Of a stretch of DNA of 64,000 nucleotides, positions 42,544 to 51,612 are shown piece by piece (positions within the stretch are counted from its first letter, which is position 1; every line of letters starts with the position of its first letter). The DNA is from Pectobacterium polaris (GTDB taxonomy: Bacteria; Pseudomonadota; Gammaproteobacteria; Enterobacterales; Enterobacteriaceae), in NCBI RefSeq assembly GCF_002307355.1, contig NZ_CP017481.1:1178001-1242000 (forward strand), in the 5' to 3' direction. Under the pieces are notes generated by a model that was given only the letters and a program-made list of their open reading frames with translations, searched no databases and had not been told where the DNA came from. Both the position numbers and the translations under genes were made by a program.

Positions 42544-43956
42544 ATGCACGATCATCTTCAGAACGATTTTCGCTTTCCCGCGAATTTTTGGTGGGGTAGC
42601 GCCAGTTCAGCACCGCAAACGGAAGGCGAAAGCCTCAATTATGGTAAAAGCGCCACCGTGTGGGACGAATGGTTTGCCACGCAGCCCGGCCGTTTTCACC
42701 AGCAGGTTGGGCCAGCGGAGACTTCCACGTTTTATCAGCACTGGCGTGAAGATATCGCGTTGCTGAAGACGCTGAATCACAACACGTTCCGAACGTCGAT
42801 CTCGTGGGCGCGGCTGATTCCCGATGGCGTCGGTGAACCGAATCCGCAGGCAGTCGCGTTTTATAATCAGGTCATTGATGAAATGCTGGCGCAGGGCATC
42901 ACGCCGTTTATCAATCTGTTCCATTTTGATATGCCGATGGTGATGCAGCGGCTGGGCGGCTGGGAAAATCGGGCGGTGGTGGTGGCCTATGCGGGCTATG
43001 CAGCGACCTGCTTCCGCCTGTTTGGCGACAGGGTAAAACACTGGTTTACGTTCAATGAGCCAGTGGTGCCGGTGGAAGGCGGGTATCTGTATGATTTCCA
43101 CTATCCGAACGTGGTGGATTTCAAGCGTGCGGCGACGGTGGCGTACCACACGATGCTGGCGCATTCGCTGGCGGTGAGGGCGTATCGCGAGCAGTCTCAG
43201 GGTGGGGAAATTGGCATTATTCTCAACCTGACGCCTTCCTACCCGCGTTCCCAACATCCGGCCGATGTTAAAGCCGCCAACATCGCCGATCTGATGTTTA
43301 ACCGCAGCTTCCTCGATCCCGCATTGAGGGGCGAGTATCCGCAGGAACTGGTCGATCTGCTGCATCGCTATGGCCAACTGCCGCATTGCCAGCCTGACGA
43401 TCGTGCGCTGCTGGCCGATGGGGTTGTCGATCTGCTAGGGATTAACTACTACCAGCCGCGCCGTATTCAGTGCCGCGACAGTCTGGTTAATCCTGATAGT
43501 CCGTTTATGCCCGAGTGGTTCTTCTCCAGCTATGAAATGCCAGGGCGAAAAATGAATCCCTATCGCGGTTGGGAAATTTACGAGCCGGGCATCTATGACA
43601 TTCTGACCAACTTACGGGTGAATTACGGCAATCCGCGCTGCTTTATTTCGGAAAACGGCATGGGTGTCGAGAACGAACAGCGTTTCGACACTAACGGCCA
43701 GATTCAGGATGATTACCGCATCGATTTTGTCCGTGAACATCTGAAGTATGTACACAAAGGCATCGCGGAAGGCAGTCGTTGCCTCGGCTACCATATGTGG
43801 ACATTTATCGATAACTGGTCGTGGTCGAATGCCTACAAGAATCGCTATGGCTTTGTGCAACTGGATTTGGCGACGCAAAAACGCACGGTGAAGAAAAGCG
43901 GACAATGGTTCGCGGCGACAGCGGCCGAGAATGGCTTTCCAGGTTCAACGTCGTAA
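42544..43956 (+). CDS. GH1 6-phospho-beta-glucosidase (second locus)
   Basis: A 470-residue GH1 enzyme. The acid/base E172 is in TFNEPV and the nucleophile E370 in FISENGMG. It belongs to a different GH1 branch from the AscB-like enzyme at 15197 (for example WWGSASSAPQTEG against [13 protein letters not shown]), so the two probably prefer different aglycones. GAGAGGAAC lies just upstream of ATG 42544. It would hydrolyse the phospho-glucoside imported by the preceding IIB-IIC pair. Confidence 0.9.
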   Translation: MHDHLQNDFRFPANFWWGSASSAPQTEGESLNYGKSATVWDEWFATQPGRFHQQVGPAETSTFYQHWREDIALLKTLNHNTFRTSISWARLIPDGVGEPNPQAVAFYNQVIDEMLAQGITPFINLFHFDMPMVMQRLGGWENRAVVVAYAGYAATCFRLFGDRVKHWFTFNEPVVPVEGGYLYDFHYPNVVDFKRAATVAYHTMLAHSLAVRAYREQSQGGEIGIILNLTPSYPRSQHPADVKAANIADLMFNRSFLDPALRGEYPQELVDLLHRYGQLPHCQPDDRALLADGVVDLLGINYYQPRRIQCRDSLVNPDSPFMPEWFFSSYEMPGRKMNPYRGWEIYEPGIYDILTNLRVNYGNPRCFISENGMGVENEQRFDTNGQIQDDYRIDFVREHLKYVHKGIAEGSRCLGYHMWTFIDNWSWSNAYKNRYGFVQLDLATQKRTVKKSGQWFAATAAENGFPGSTS

Positions 43957-44033
43957 GTCTATCCAAGTCGGTGTGGCACTCTGCCACACCGAATTCATCG
44001 CCTTTCCTACTTTCTCACGAACCCCTTTCGCAT

Positions 44034-44073
44034 AAATAAAAAAACCGGCTTGCCCTGATGAGGAGGCAAGCCG
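44034..44073 (-). terminator. Terminator of the second BhsA-like gene
   Basis: A perfect 10-bp stem CCGGCTTGCC/GGCAAGCCGG followed on the minus strand by a run of seven T. It lies 67 bases beyond the stop and could also end the convergent GH1 transcript. Confidence 0.8.
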
Positions 44074-44140
44074 GAAAGAGGGTAATACGTGATGTCTTAC
44101 AGAATAGCTAACTGGGATAAAAACTCAGGGTAAACAATGA

Positions 44141-44398
44141 TTAGTTAAAGATTACCGCAGAGCCACGCAGCTGATCGTTACCGGTCGCAGACGTGATGGT
44201 ATAAGCTTTAGCGCCTGCTTTTTCTGCTTTCGCAGCGAGCTGAGCCTGTAGTGAACTGAGGTCTTGAGCGGTAGCAGTAACGACGCCGACTTTTTCCAGG
44301 TTCTGTGTCTGTGAAGGAGCAACATATTCAGCAGCAGAAGCACCGAAAGTCATGGTAGCGAGAACAACAGCAGCGGCGATGGTTTTTACGTTTTTCAT
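44141..44398 (-). CDS. BhsA/YhcN-type small periplasmic stress protein (second)
   Basis: An 85-residue paralogue of the protein at 36173: signal peptide MKNVKTIAAAVVLATMTFGASA with cleavage near residue 22, then the same domain (NLEKVGVVTATAQDLSSLQ ... YTITSATGNDQLRGSAVIFN). Most mature residues are identical or similar, pointing to a rather recent duplication. AAGGAT lies upstream of the start. It is transcribed alone and has its own terminator. Confidence 0.9.
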   Translation of the reverse strand: MKNVKTIAAAVVLATMTFGASAAEYVAPSQTQNLEKVGVVTATAQDLSSLQAQLAAKAEKAGAKAYTITSATGNDQLRGSAVIFN

Positions 44399-44633
44399 GG
44401 TGTCTTATCCTTTTCTGGTTGATAGGTGAAAGGGGGCTGCCCTTTCGATATGAAGAATGTTACGCCGATGCTAATGAATTAAAAAACGGATGTTATTGAG
44501 ATAGTCTTTCTATTTTTTTGAATGATAATATCTGTTGTTGTTTGTTTTTTTTAAATAAAAAACAATGTGTTATACAAAAAACTGAAATTTATTTACAAAC
44601 TATTGACTGATATTGAATGAGTGGAGCGATGTT

Positions 44634-45914
44634 TTGATTGTGGAAAAACAACTAACGTTTAATGCTGCTGGACATCAACTTACCAATATTAATTGCTGGT
44701 CATATGACGGGGAGTGGCTGGTTTATGACGTCAGGCCTTATGGATCTTCATTCACAGGACTGACAGTTGAGCGAGTCCACCTGACAAGCCGGGAAACCGA
44801 GGTGATTTATCGGGCGACGGCGGGGGCGCACGTGGGCGTGGTGACCTGTAGCCCGCAGGAGCCGCTGCGCTATGTCTTTATCCACGGGCCGGAAAACCCA
44901 GACGGCGAGTGGCAGTATGATTTTCATCATCGGCGTGGAACGATAGTGGCGGATCGCCAGCGCGATGAGGCCATCACGCTCGATGCTTTCTCTATTACGC
45001 CGCCTTATCAGGCCGGTGCGCTGCGCGGCGGTACGCATGTCCATGTCTTCAGCCCGGATGCCAGCCGCCTGAGCTTTACCTATAACGACCATGTGCAGCA
45101 TGAGCGCGATCCGGCATTGAACTTGCGCAATGTGGGCGTGGCCGTGCCGCTACAGGCCGTCACCGTTGGGAAACACCATCCGCGTGAATATGACGGCAGC
45201 CACTATTGTGTGTTGGTCAGCAGAACGACGCCGCAGCCGCAGCCCGGCAGCGATGAGATCAATCGCGCCTATGAAGAAGGCTGGGTAGGAACGGCGGGCT
45301 ATATCCGACAGGATGGTTCTCGGCAGCGCTGGGCGCTGGCGTTTATCGGCGATACGCGTGCGGCGGACGGGACAACGGTGCCTGAGATTTTTATTGTCGA
45401 CTTGCCGGACGCGCTGGAAGAGTACGCCAAAGCGGGTGGTGCGCCACTGGCGGGGACGGCAACGTCAATGCCTGCGCCGCCAGCGGGTGTGCAGCAGCGG
45501 CGTTTAACGTTTACGCACTCGCGTCGTTATCCTGGTCTGGCGAATCAGCCGCGCCACTGGCTGCGAGCCTCGCCCGACGGCAGTGAGATTGCTTTCCTGA
45601 TGCGGGATGAGGCAGGCGTGGTACAGCTGTGGACGCTTTCCCCGAACGGCGGTGAGCCAAGACAGGTAACGCGCACGGAACACGGCGTACAGTCGGCCTT
45701 TAACTGGCACCCGGATGGACGTTCTCTGGCGTTTGTGTCTGACAACAGCATCATGCGGTGTGACGCGAAAAGCGGTGAGCTTGTGCGGCTAACGGCGCGG
45801 ACGGACAGCGCACCGAGTGCGGATGCCGTGGTCTTTTCCCCTGATGGGAAACACATTGCGTATATGCGGGAGATTGACGGCTTTAATCAGCTTTTTGTTG
45901 TGGCGACGGCATAA
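44634..45914 (+). CDS. yidR: YidR family protein (DUF3748), beta-propeller-like
   Basis: A 426-residue protein matching E. coli YidR over its full length (SWTPDSQWLVFDVRP-like entry, FIHGPENPDGEWQYDFHHRRG near 90-110, DEINRAYEEGWVG near 208-220). TolB/WD40-like blade repeats ending in SPDG are seen in the C-terminal half. The function is unknown. There is no ATG; TTG 44634 with GGAG 7 bases upstream is my choice, and GTG 44640 or TTG 44613 are alternatives. It is followed by convergent yidQ, as in E. coli. Confidence 0.85.
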   Translation: MIVEKQLTFNAAGHQLTNINCWSYDGEWLVYDVRPYGSSFTGLTVERVHLTSRETEVIYRATAGAHVGVVTCSPQEPLRYVFIHGPENPDGEWQYDFHHRRGTIVADRQRDEAITLDAFSITPPYQAGALRGGTHVHVFSPDASRLSFTYNDHVQHERDPALNLRNVGVAVPLQAVTVGKHHPREYDGSHYCVLVSRTTPQPQPGSDEINRAYEEGWVGTAGYIRQDGSRQRWALAFIGDTRAADGTTVPEIFIVDLPDALEEYAKAGGAPLAGTATSMPAPPAGVQQRRLTFTHSRRYPGLANQPRHWLRASPDGSEIAFLMRDEAGVVQLWTLSPNGGEPRQVTRTEHGVQSAFNWHPDGRSLAFVSDNSIMRCDAKSGELVRLTARTDSAPSADAVVFSPDGKHIAYMREIDGFNQLFVVATA

Positions 45915-45949
45915 CCTACACGCGCTGATTCAAGGTGAATGCAGGGCTA

Positions 45950-46306
45950 TCAAAGCTGATTATGTGGTGCGGTGGCAAGCTGTGAGCTGGCGGTCTGGTT
46001 TTGCTCTTCGCTGTGTGAAATGCGTTCGCGCGTCGACAGTTTGTGCTTATCGCTGCCTGAGCGATAGTAGTCGTAGGGCAGCAGCAGGGTGTCGGCCACC
46101 GCCGAGAACGGCAGGTCGATAGCGACCAGCGGCATCATTGCCCAACTGGTGTCGTCGTCGCGCAGCATATCCACACCGGCGCGCGTGCCGGAATAGTATC
46201 CCTGATCGTTTCCAGTATGCGTCATCACGCTGGAGCAACCGCTGGTTGCCACTGCGCCACTACTGGTAATGATGAAAGAGAACAACGCACTTTTCAGTAA
46301 GGTCAT
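45950..46306 (-). CDS. yidQ: YidQ/YceK-family lipoprotein
   Basis: A 118-residue lipoprotein: signal MTLLKSALFSFIITSSGAVATSGC with lipobox ATSGC, mature protein from C24. The YceK/YidQ domain (DUF1375) is seen as YYSGTRAGVDMLRDD and PLVAIDLPFSAVADTLLLPYDYYR. The function is unknown. It sits between yidR and ibpA as in E. coli. The last ~30 residues are polar and of low complexity (NQTASSQLATAPHNQL). Confidence 0.88.
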   Translation of the reverse strand: MTLLKSALFSFIITSSGAVATSGCSSVMTHTGNDQGYYSGTRAGVDMLRDDDTSWAMMPLVAIDLPFSAVADTLLLPYDYYRSGSDKHKLSTRERISHSEEQNQTASSQLATAPHNQL

Positions 46307-46432
46307 ATTACCTGTCCATTAAGAACCTGCTGCCAGAGCGGGTTCCAGAGCCTGCCTATCTTGAGTGTATGTGATAACACCCGCAGCGTAAGTGAATATT
46401 GCATGAAACCCAGCGATTTTTCCTTTTTGCCT

Positions 46433-46461
46433 CTTGAAAGTCTGAGGGGGGTCACCATATT
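46433..46461 (+). promoter_or_regulatory. Sigma-32 heat-shock promoter of ibpA
   Basis: CTTGAAA (46433-46439), 13-bp spacer, CACCATATT (46453-46461): a good match to the RpoH consensus. The implied transcript starts near 46468, giving a leader of about 105 bases. Confidence 0.8.
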
Positions 46462-46467
46462 GATAAT

Positions 46468-46573
46468 AAGCCGGAAGAAAACGATACGCCGTCAGGGTAT
46501 CCGTCTCGGCTGTGAGCCTGTCCTTAGGGAAGGTAAAAAATAAATCCTCGCTGCATGTTTAGGAGGCTGTTTT
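46468..46573 (+). promoter_or_regulatory. ROSE-like RNA thermometer in the ibpA leader
   Basis: Hairpins GGCT/AGCC (46508-46518) and CCTT/AAGG (46522-46533) precede a 3' element in which CCTC (46546-46549) can pair with GAGG of the Shine-Dalgarno AGGAGG (46561-46566). Masking of the ribosome site until heating is established for enterobacterial ibpA. Confidence 0.6.
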
Positions 46574-46987
46574 ATGCGTAACCCCGATTTTTCCCCACTG
46601 TACCGTTCCGCTATTGGTTTTGATCGCCTGTTTAATCTCTTAGAAACCGGGCAGACCCAGAGTAACGGCGGCTACCCTCCCTACAACGTCGAACTGGTTG
46701 ACGAGAACCAATACCGCATTGCGATTGCCGTAGCGGGCTTCGCTGAGCAGGAACTGGACATCACCGCGCACGACAACTTACTGATTGTAAAAGGTGCCCA
46801 CGCCGGTGAGCAGGTTGCCCGCAACTACCTGTATCAGGGGATTGCCGAGCGCAACTTCGAGCGTAAATTCCAGCTGGCCGAACATATTCAGGTAAAAGGC
46901 GCCAATCTGGAAAACGGGCTGCTGTACGTCGATCTCGAACGTATCGTGCCGGAAGCGATGAAGCCGCGTCGGATTGAAATCAAGTAA
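46574..46987 (+). CDS. ibpA: Small heat shock protein IbpA
   Basis: A 137-residue alpha-crystallin-domain holdase that binds aggregating proteins and hands them to DnaK/ClpB. The sHSP domain spans about residues 35-125, and the C-terminal IEIK region holds an I-x-I-like anchor. The N-terminus [20 protein letters not shown] is diagnostic. It has a sigma-32 promoter and a thermometer leader, followed by ibpB after 165 bases. Confidence 0.96.
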   Translation: MRNPDFSPLYRSAIGFDRLFNLLETGQTQSNGGYPPYNVELVDENQYRIAIAVAGFAEQELDITAHDNLLIVKGAHAGEQVARNYLYQGIAERNFERKFQLAEHIQVKGANLENGLLYVDLERIVPEAMKPRRIEIK

Positions 46988-46999
46988 ACCAACATCACG

Positions 47000-47152
47000 T
47001 TATTTACACGAATCGCGCATTGCCTGAAAAGGTAATGCCATGAATGAACGCTTCGTCTGCCGAATGGGGACGACGCCAGCTATGGAACCGTGGCTGGCAT
47101 AGGGTACGCCCGCATGGGCATCTTAATCTCGCTTCTTAGAAGGAGTCATATT
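47000..47152 (+). promoter_or_regulatory. ROSE-like RNA thermometer before ibpB
   Basis: Stems GCCAGCTA/TGGCTGGC (47075-47098), GCCC/GGGC (47108-47119) and CTTCT/AGAAG (47132-47142). The last abuts and overlaps the Shine-Dalgarno AGGAG (47141-47145). This would let ibpB translation be heat-gated separately from ibpA. Confidence 0.6.
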
Positions 47153-47605
47153 ATGCGTAACTACGATTTATCACCTTTACTGCGTCAGTGGATCGGTTTT
47201 GACAAATTAGCCAGCTCAATGCAGGGCAGCCAGGAACCGATTGATTTTCCTCCGTACAATATCGAGAAGAAAGACGACAACCACTACCGCATCACGCTTG
47301 CGCTGGCAGGGTTCCGGCAGAGCGATCTGGATATCGAAGTAGAAGGCCCTCGCTTGACCGTGAAAGGCAGCCCAGCACCGTCCGAGAAAGCCGTGGAATA
47401 TCTGCATCAGGGGCTGGTGTTTAAACCTTTCTCGCTGAGCTTCACGCTGGCCGAGCATCTGCATGTGTCCGAGGCACACTTTGAAAATGGCCTGCTGCAT
47501 ATCGATCTGGTACGAGACGTGCCGGAAGCCTTGCAGCCTCAGCGTATCGCCATCAATAGTGACCGTCCGGCATTGAGCCAGCAGCCTGCTGAAGATGCCT
47601 CATAA
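47153..47605 (+). CDS. ibpB: Small heat shock protein IbpB
   Basis: A 150-residue alpha-crystallin-domain chaperone, partner of IbpA. The start is ATG 47153 ([20 protein letters not shown]) with AGGAG 7 bases upstream; an upstream in-frame start lies inside the leader structure. The domain spans about residues 35-125, and QRIAIN near the C-terminus is the I-x-I anchor. A terminator follows. Confidence 0.95.
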   Translation: MRNYDLSPLLRQWIGFDKLASSMQGSQEPIDFPPYNIEKKDDNHYRITLALAGFRQSDLDIEVEGPRLTVKGSPAPSEKAVEYLHQGLVFKPFSLSFTLAEHLHVSEAHFENGLLHIDLVRDVPEALQPQRIAINSDRPALSQQPAEDAS

Positions 47606-47637
47606 CGCGATATCCGCATTATTTGTTTGATGATTTC

Positions 47638-47667
47638 CCGCGCTCGTATCATTACGGGCGCGGTTTT
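47638..47667 (+). terminator. Terminator of ibpAB
   Basis: An 11-bp stem CCGCGCTCGTA/TACGGGCGCGG (one wobble) with a TCAT loop region and TTTT. Confidence 0.8.
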
Positions 47668-47780
47668 GTGTTGCCCGCCACGTTTCCTTCCCCGGCATTC
47701 TGCCAGAATCAAAATATACTCATTACAGAGTATAGCGGCAGTGACATTTCCCAATAAAAACGTCCGCAAAGGATACGGGT

Positions 47781-49439
47781 ATGAGTGATATCGCACTTAC
47801 CGTGAGTATGCTGGCGCTGGTTGCGGTTCTGGGGTTATGGATCGGCAACTGGCGGATTTATGGCGTCGGTTTAGGGATTGGCGGGGTTCTGTTCGGTGGG
47901 ATCATCGTCGGGCATGTTGCCCATCAGTACCAGATTCAACTGAATGATGACATGTTGCACGTCATCCAGGAGTTCGGGCTGATCCTGTTTGTTTATACCA
48001 TTGGCATTCAGGTCGGGCCGGGTTTCTTTTCCTCTCTGCGGGTATCTGGCCTGCGCCTCAATGCGTTTGCTCTGCTGACGGTGTTCCTCGGCTGTGTGAT
48101 GACCGTCCTGCTGCACAAACTGCTCAATATTCCTTTGCCCATTATCCTCGGTATTTTCTCCGGTGCAGTGACCAACACGCCGTCGCTGGGCGCGGGTCAA
48201 CAGATTCTGACCGATCTCGGTTCGAGTACCGCCTTGGTGAACCAGATGGGGACGGGCTACGCCATGGCGTACCCGCTGGGGATCTGCGGCATTTTGCTGG
48301 TGATGTGGTTGATGCGCGTTCTGTTCCGCGTAGCGGTGGAGAACGAGGCAAAGCAGTTTGAAGTCAGCAGCGGTCTGCATCACGAGCAACTGCACACGAT
48401 GAATGTGTCGGTGACGAATAGCAATCTGCAAGGGCTGGCGATTCAGGCCGTGCCGATTCTGAACCGCGACACCATCGTCTGCTCCCGCCTGAAACGCGGT
48501 GATGAGCTGATGGTGCCGTCGCCGCAGACGCTTATCCAACTGGGAGATTATCTGCATCTGGTTGGTGCGAAAAACGATCTGGAGCAGGCGCGTCTGGTCA
48601 TCGGCAATGAAGTTGAGGTATCGCTCTCAACGCGCGGCACGGATCTGCACGTTGAACGCGTGGTGGTGACGAATGAGAAGGTGCTGGGACGCAAGATTCG
48701 CGAGCTTAATCTGAAGCAAAACTATGACGTTGTGATTTCGCGCCTGAACCGTGCGGGCGTTGAGCTGGTGGCCAGCAACCAAGCCAGCCTGCAATTTGGC
48801 GATATTCTGAATCTGGTCGGGCGAAAAGCGGCGATCGATGCTGTCGCGGATATCGTGGGAAACGCGCAGCAAAAACTCCAGCAGGTGCAGATGCTGCCTG
48901 TCTTCATCGGTATTGGGCTGGGCGTACTGTTGGGCTCGGTACCGCTGATGATTCCCGGTTTTCCCGTCGCGCTGCGACTCGGGCTGGCGGGTGGGCCGCT
49001 GGTCGTGGCGCTGGTGCTGGGGCGCATCGGCGGGATCGGTAAACTTCACTGGTTTATGCCACCTAGTGCGAATCTGGCGCTGCGCGAACTCGGCATTGTG
49101 CTGTTCTTATCGGTGGTGGGGCTGAAATCCGGCGGTGACTTCGTCGATACGTTATTGAACGGCGATGGGGTATGGTGGATTGGCTATGGTGCGCTGATTA
49201 CCATTGTGCCGCTGCTGCTGGTCGGCGTACTGGCGCGGACGCTGGGTAAGATGAACTACCTGACGCTCTGCGGCATGTTGGCGGGCTCCATGACCGATCC
49301 ACCTGCGCTGGCGTTTGCTAATGGGCTACACCCGACCAGCGGTGCGGCGGCGCTGTCTTATGCAACGGTTTATCCGCTGGCGATGTTTCTGCGCATTATG
49401 TCGCCGCAGCTGTTAGCCGTGTTGTTCCTTGCCCTTTAA
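47781..49439 (+). CDS. yidE: YidE, AspT/YbjL-family membrane transporter
   Basis: A 552-residue membrane protein with two AspT-YidE-YbjL duplication domains (about residues 10-165 and 375-545), each of roughly five helices, flanking two cytoplasmic RCK_C/TrkA-C domains (about 195-275 and 280-360, for example [23 protein letters not shown]). Family members are aspartate:alanine-type antiporters; the substrate of YidE is not known. AAAGGAT lies upstream of the start. It follows ibpB as in E. coli. Confidence 0.93.
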   Translation: MSDIALTVSMLALVAVLGLWIGNWRIYGVGLGIGGVLFGGIIVGHVAHQYQIQLNDDMLHVIQEFGLILFVYTIGIQVGPGFFSSLRVSGLRLNAFALLTVFLGCVMTVLLHKLLNIPLPIILGIFSGAVTNTPSLGAGQQILTDLGSSTALVNQMGTGYAMAYPLGICGILLVMWLMRVLFRVAVENEAKQFEVSSGLHHEQLHTMNVSVTNSNLQGLAIQAVPILNRDTIVCSRLKRGDELMVPSPQTLIQLGDYLHLVGAKNDLEQARLVIGNEVEVSLSTRGTDLHVERVVVTNEKVLGRKIRELNLKQNYDVVISRLNRAGVELVASNQASLQFGDILNLVGRKAAIDAVADIVGNAQQKLQQVQMLPVFIGIGLGVLLGSVPLMIPGFPVALRLGLAGGPLVVALVLGRIGGIGKLHWFMPPSANLALRELGIVLFLSVVGLKSGGDFVDTLLNGDGVWWIGYGALITIVPLLLVGVLARTLGKMNYLTLCGMLAGSMTDPPALAFANGLHPTSGAAALSYATVYPLAMFLRIMSPQLLAVLFLAL

Positions 49440-50011
49440 ATGTTATCAGCTGGATAAAAAATAATATTTTTTCGCCGAATAATGGCGATTTATTTCTTTA
49501 TTTTTGAATAGAGGAATACCTGAGTGAATAAATAAGGAATGGATAACTGACTGTCTGGAAAAGAATTATATTACCATTGTTAGATATAAGGTTTTTTTAT
49601 CATTGCTTTGTCGTTAACTTCGTTAATTTTATGTTCTCTAAATGTCAATTATTGTTGAATTTTAAGGGTTTTTTATCGGGAAATTAAAACCGCGATAGTT
49701 TCTTAAATAAACTAATGAACCATTTTAGTAACTAAAGTTACGCTATTTTATAGGCGCATTATAATACTATCTCTTCATTAATCACTTGATTTGATAAGAC
49801 GAGAGAAGCACCCTGAACCCTTGTTTTCTCGTCTTTTTTTTTCGCAGATGATTCCTGTTGCGTTGTTTTCAGCAGGGTGACGAAGGAAGAATAACGAAAT
49901 ACCCACTCCTCCGCACGGGACATCCGTCGTGAATATCTCCTGAATAATTTGAGTGTGACTCGAAGTATGACGGGGAATACAGAATCCGTTTTAATGAAGA
50001 GTGGTGTTCTT
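49440..50011. promoter_or_regulatory. AT-rich leader of the DASS transporter gene
   Basis: A 572-base gap. TCGCC/GGCGA at 49472-49488 with T-rich sequence behind it may end yidE. The inverted repeat GTAACT-AA-AGTTAC at 49728-49741 is a candidate activator site, for example for the nearby response regulator. No credible gene is seen on either strand. Confidence 0.4.
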
Positions 50012-51424
50012 ATGTCTGCGAATAACAGCAGGTTGATAAAGCTTCTAGTTATCCTTTGTATTGCCGGTGGCTTATGGTTATTGCCGGTTCCTGATGGGGT
50101 TAAACCCGATGCCTGGCATCTGATGGCGATTTTCATTGCCACGGTTGTCGGTCTGATTCTCTCTCCTTACCCGCTTGGCGCGATGGCGATGTTCAGCTTG
50201 ACCTCGGTCGCCATATTAGGGTTATTACCCATTAAAGATGTGCTGGCGGGCTTTAGCGATCCCACCATTTGGATGATCGCCTGCGCCTTCTTTATCTCTC
50301 GCGGCTTTATCAAAACCGGCTTTGGCCGACGCATTGGTCTGCTGTTCATCAGCAAGCTGGGGAATAGCTCTCTCGGTCTGGCGTATGGTCTGGTGTTTAC
50401 CGACCTGATGTTCGCTCCGGCCATGCCTTCCACGTCTGCACGCTGCGGTGGGATCATCACTCCGCTGTTCCGGTCAATTGCCGAAGCCTATGACTCCACG
50501 CCGGAAAAAGGCACGCAGCGTCGCATTGGTGCGTTTCTGGTGCAGTCCATTTTCCAGTGTAACGCCGTGACCTCCGCGATGTTCATGACCTCCATGGCGG
50601 GTAACCCGATGGTGGCGAAGCTGGCTTCTCAGTTTGGTATTCACATCAGTTGGACGGATTGGGCGTTGGCAACACTGCTGCCGGGCTTCCTGTCTTTGGC
50701 GCTGATTCCTTACCTGATCTACCGTTTCTATCCGCCTGAACTGAAGAAAACCTCAGAAATGCGTGCGATCGCCGTCGAAAGACTGCGTGAAATGGGCAAA
50801 ATGACCCGCGACGAGTGGGTGGTGCTGGGCGTGTTCCTGGGTCTGGTGACCTTCTGGGTGCTGGGTTCTACGCTGAATATCGATGCAACCCTGACCGCGC
50901 TGGCGGGCTTGAGCGTGCTGTTGCTCAGCCGTGCGCTGACCTGGGACGATGTAGTCAGTGAGAAAGAAGCCTGGCACACCGTGGTGTGGTTTGCTGTACT
51001 GATGACGCTGGCTGGCCAGCTCAACAAGATGGGCCTGATTGCCTGGCTGGGCGGATTGGCCGGTAATGCGGTGAGTGGGATGCACTGGCTGCCAATGCTG
51101 GGTCTGCTGCTGCTGGTGTACTACTACAGCCACTACCTGATGGCGAGTGCGATTGCCCACATCAGCGCCATGTATGCGATTTTTGTCTCTATCGCGCTGG
51201 CAGCTGGTGCGCCGCCGATGCTGACCGTACTGGTATTCGGTATCTTCAGTAACCTGTTTATGTCCACGACTCACTACTCCAGTGGCCCGGCACCAATTTT
51301 GTTCGGCACTGGCTACGTGCCGCTAGGAACCTGGTGGAAGATCGGCTTCCTGGTCAGTCTGGTCATCATCCCTATCTGGCTGGGTGTTGGCGGAATGTGG
51401 TGGAAACTGCTCGGTTTCTGGTAA
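50012..51424 (+). CDS. DASS-family anion transporter (CitT/TtdT-like)
   Basis: A 470-residue divalent anion:sodium symporter/antiporter family protein with 11-13 hydrophobic segments. The DASS motifs are visible as SAIAHISAMYAIFVS near 393-407 and the serine/threonine-rich STTHYSSGPAPILFGTGYV near 429-447. The start was set at ATG 50012 (MSANNSRLIKLL), 21 codons inside a longer frame. It resembles E. coli citrate/succinate or tartrate/succinate exchangers; with a DpiBA-type sensor next door, citrate or a C4-dicarboxylate is likely. Confidence 0.88.
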   Translation: MSANNSRLIKLLVILCIAGGLWLLPVPDGVKPDAWHLMAIFIATVVGLILSPYPLGAMAMFSLTSVAILGLLPIKDVLAGFSDPTIWMIACAFFISRGFIKTGFGRRIGLLFISKLGNSSLGLAYGLVFTDLMFAPAMPSTSARCGGIITPLFRSIAEAYDSTPEKGTQRRIGAFLVQSIFQCNAVTSAMFMTSMAGNPMVAKLASQFGIHISWTDWALATLLPGFLSLALIPYLIYRFYPPELKKTSEMRAIAVERLREMGKMTRDEWVVLGVFLGLVTFWVLGSTLNIDATLTALAGLSVLLLSRALTWDDVVSEKEAWHTVVWFAVLMTLAGQLNKMGLIAWLGGLAGNAVSGMHWLPMLGLLLLVYYYSHYLMASAIAHISAMYAIFVSIALAAGAPPMLTVLVFGIFSNLFMSTTHYSSGPAPILFGTGYVPLGTWWKIGFLVSLVIIPIWLGVGGMWWKLLGFW

Positions 51425-51612
51425 ACGCAGTACTGCTGGCTTTCCTGATGCGAAACATTCCTGACACAAGAAATGTACCGCAACGTTAAGCCAAATTTCC
51501 TTTCTTCAAGCCTACGCCCTGTCCTTGTGACGGGGCGTATGCATCACGGCACGCGAAACGCGACGAAACAGTATAAGATAACGGTGTGATGATGGTGGTT
51601 TCGGAGAGTGAC

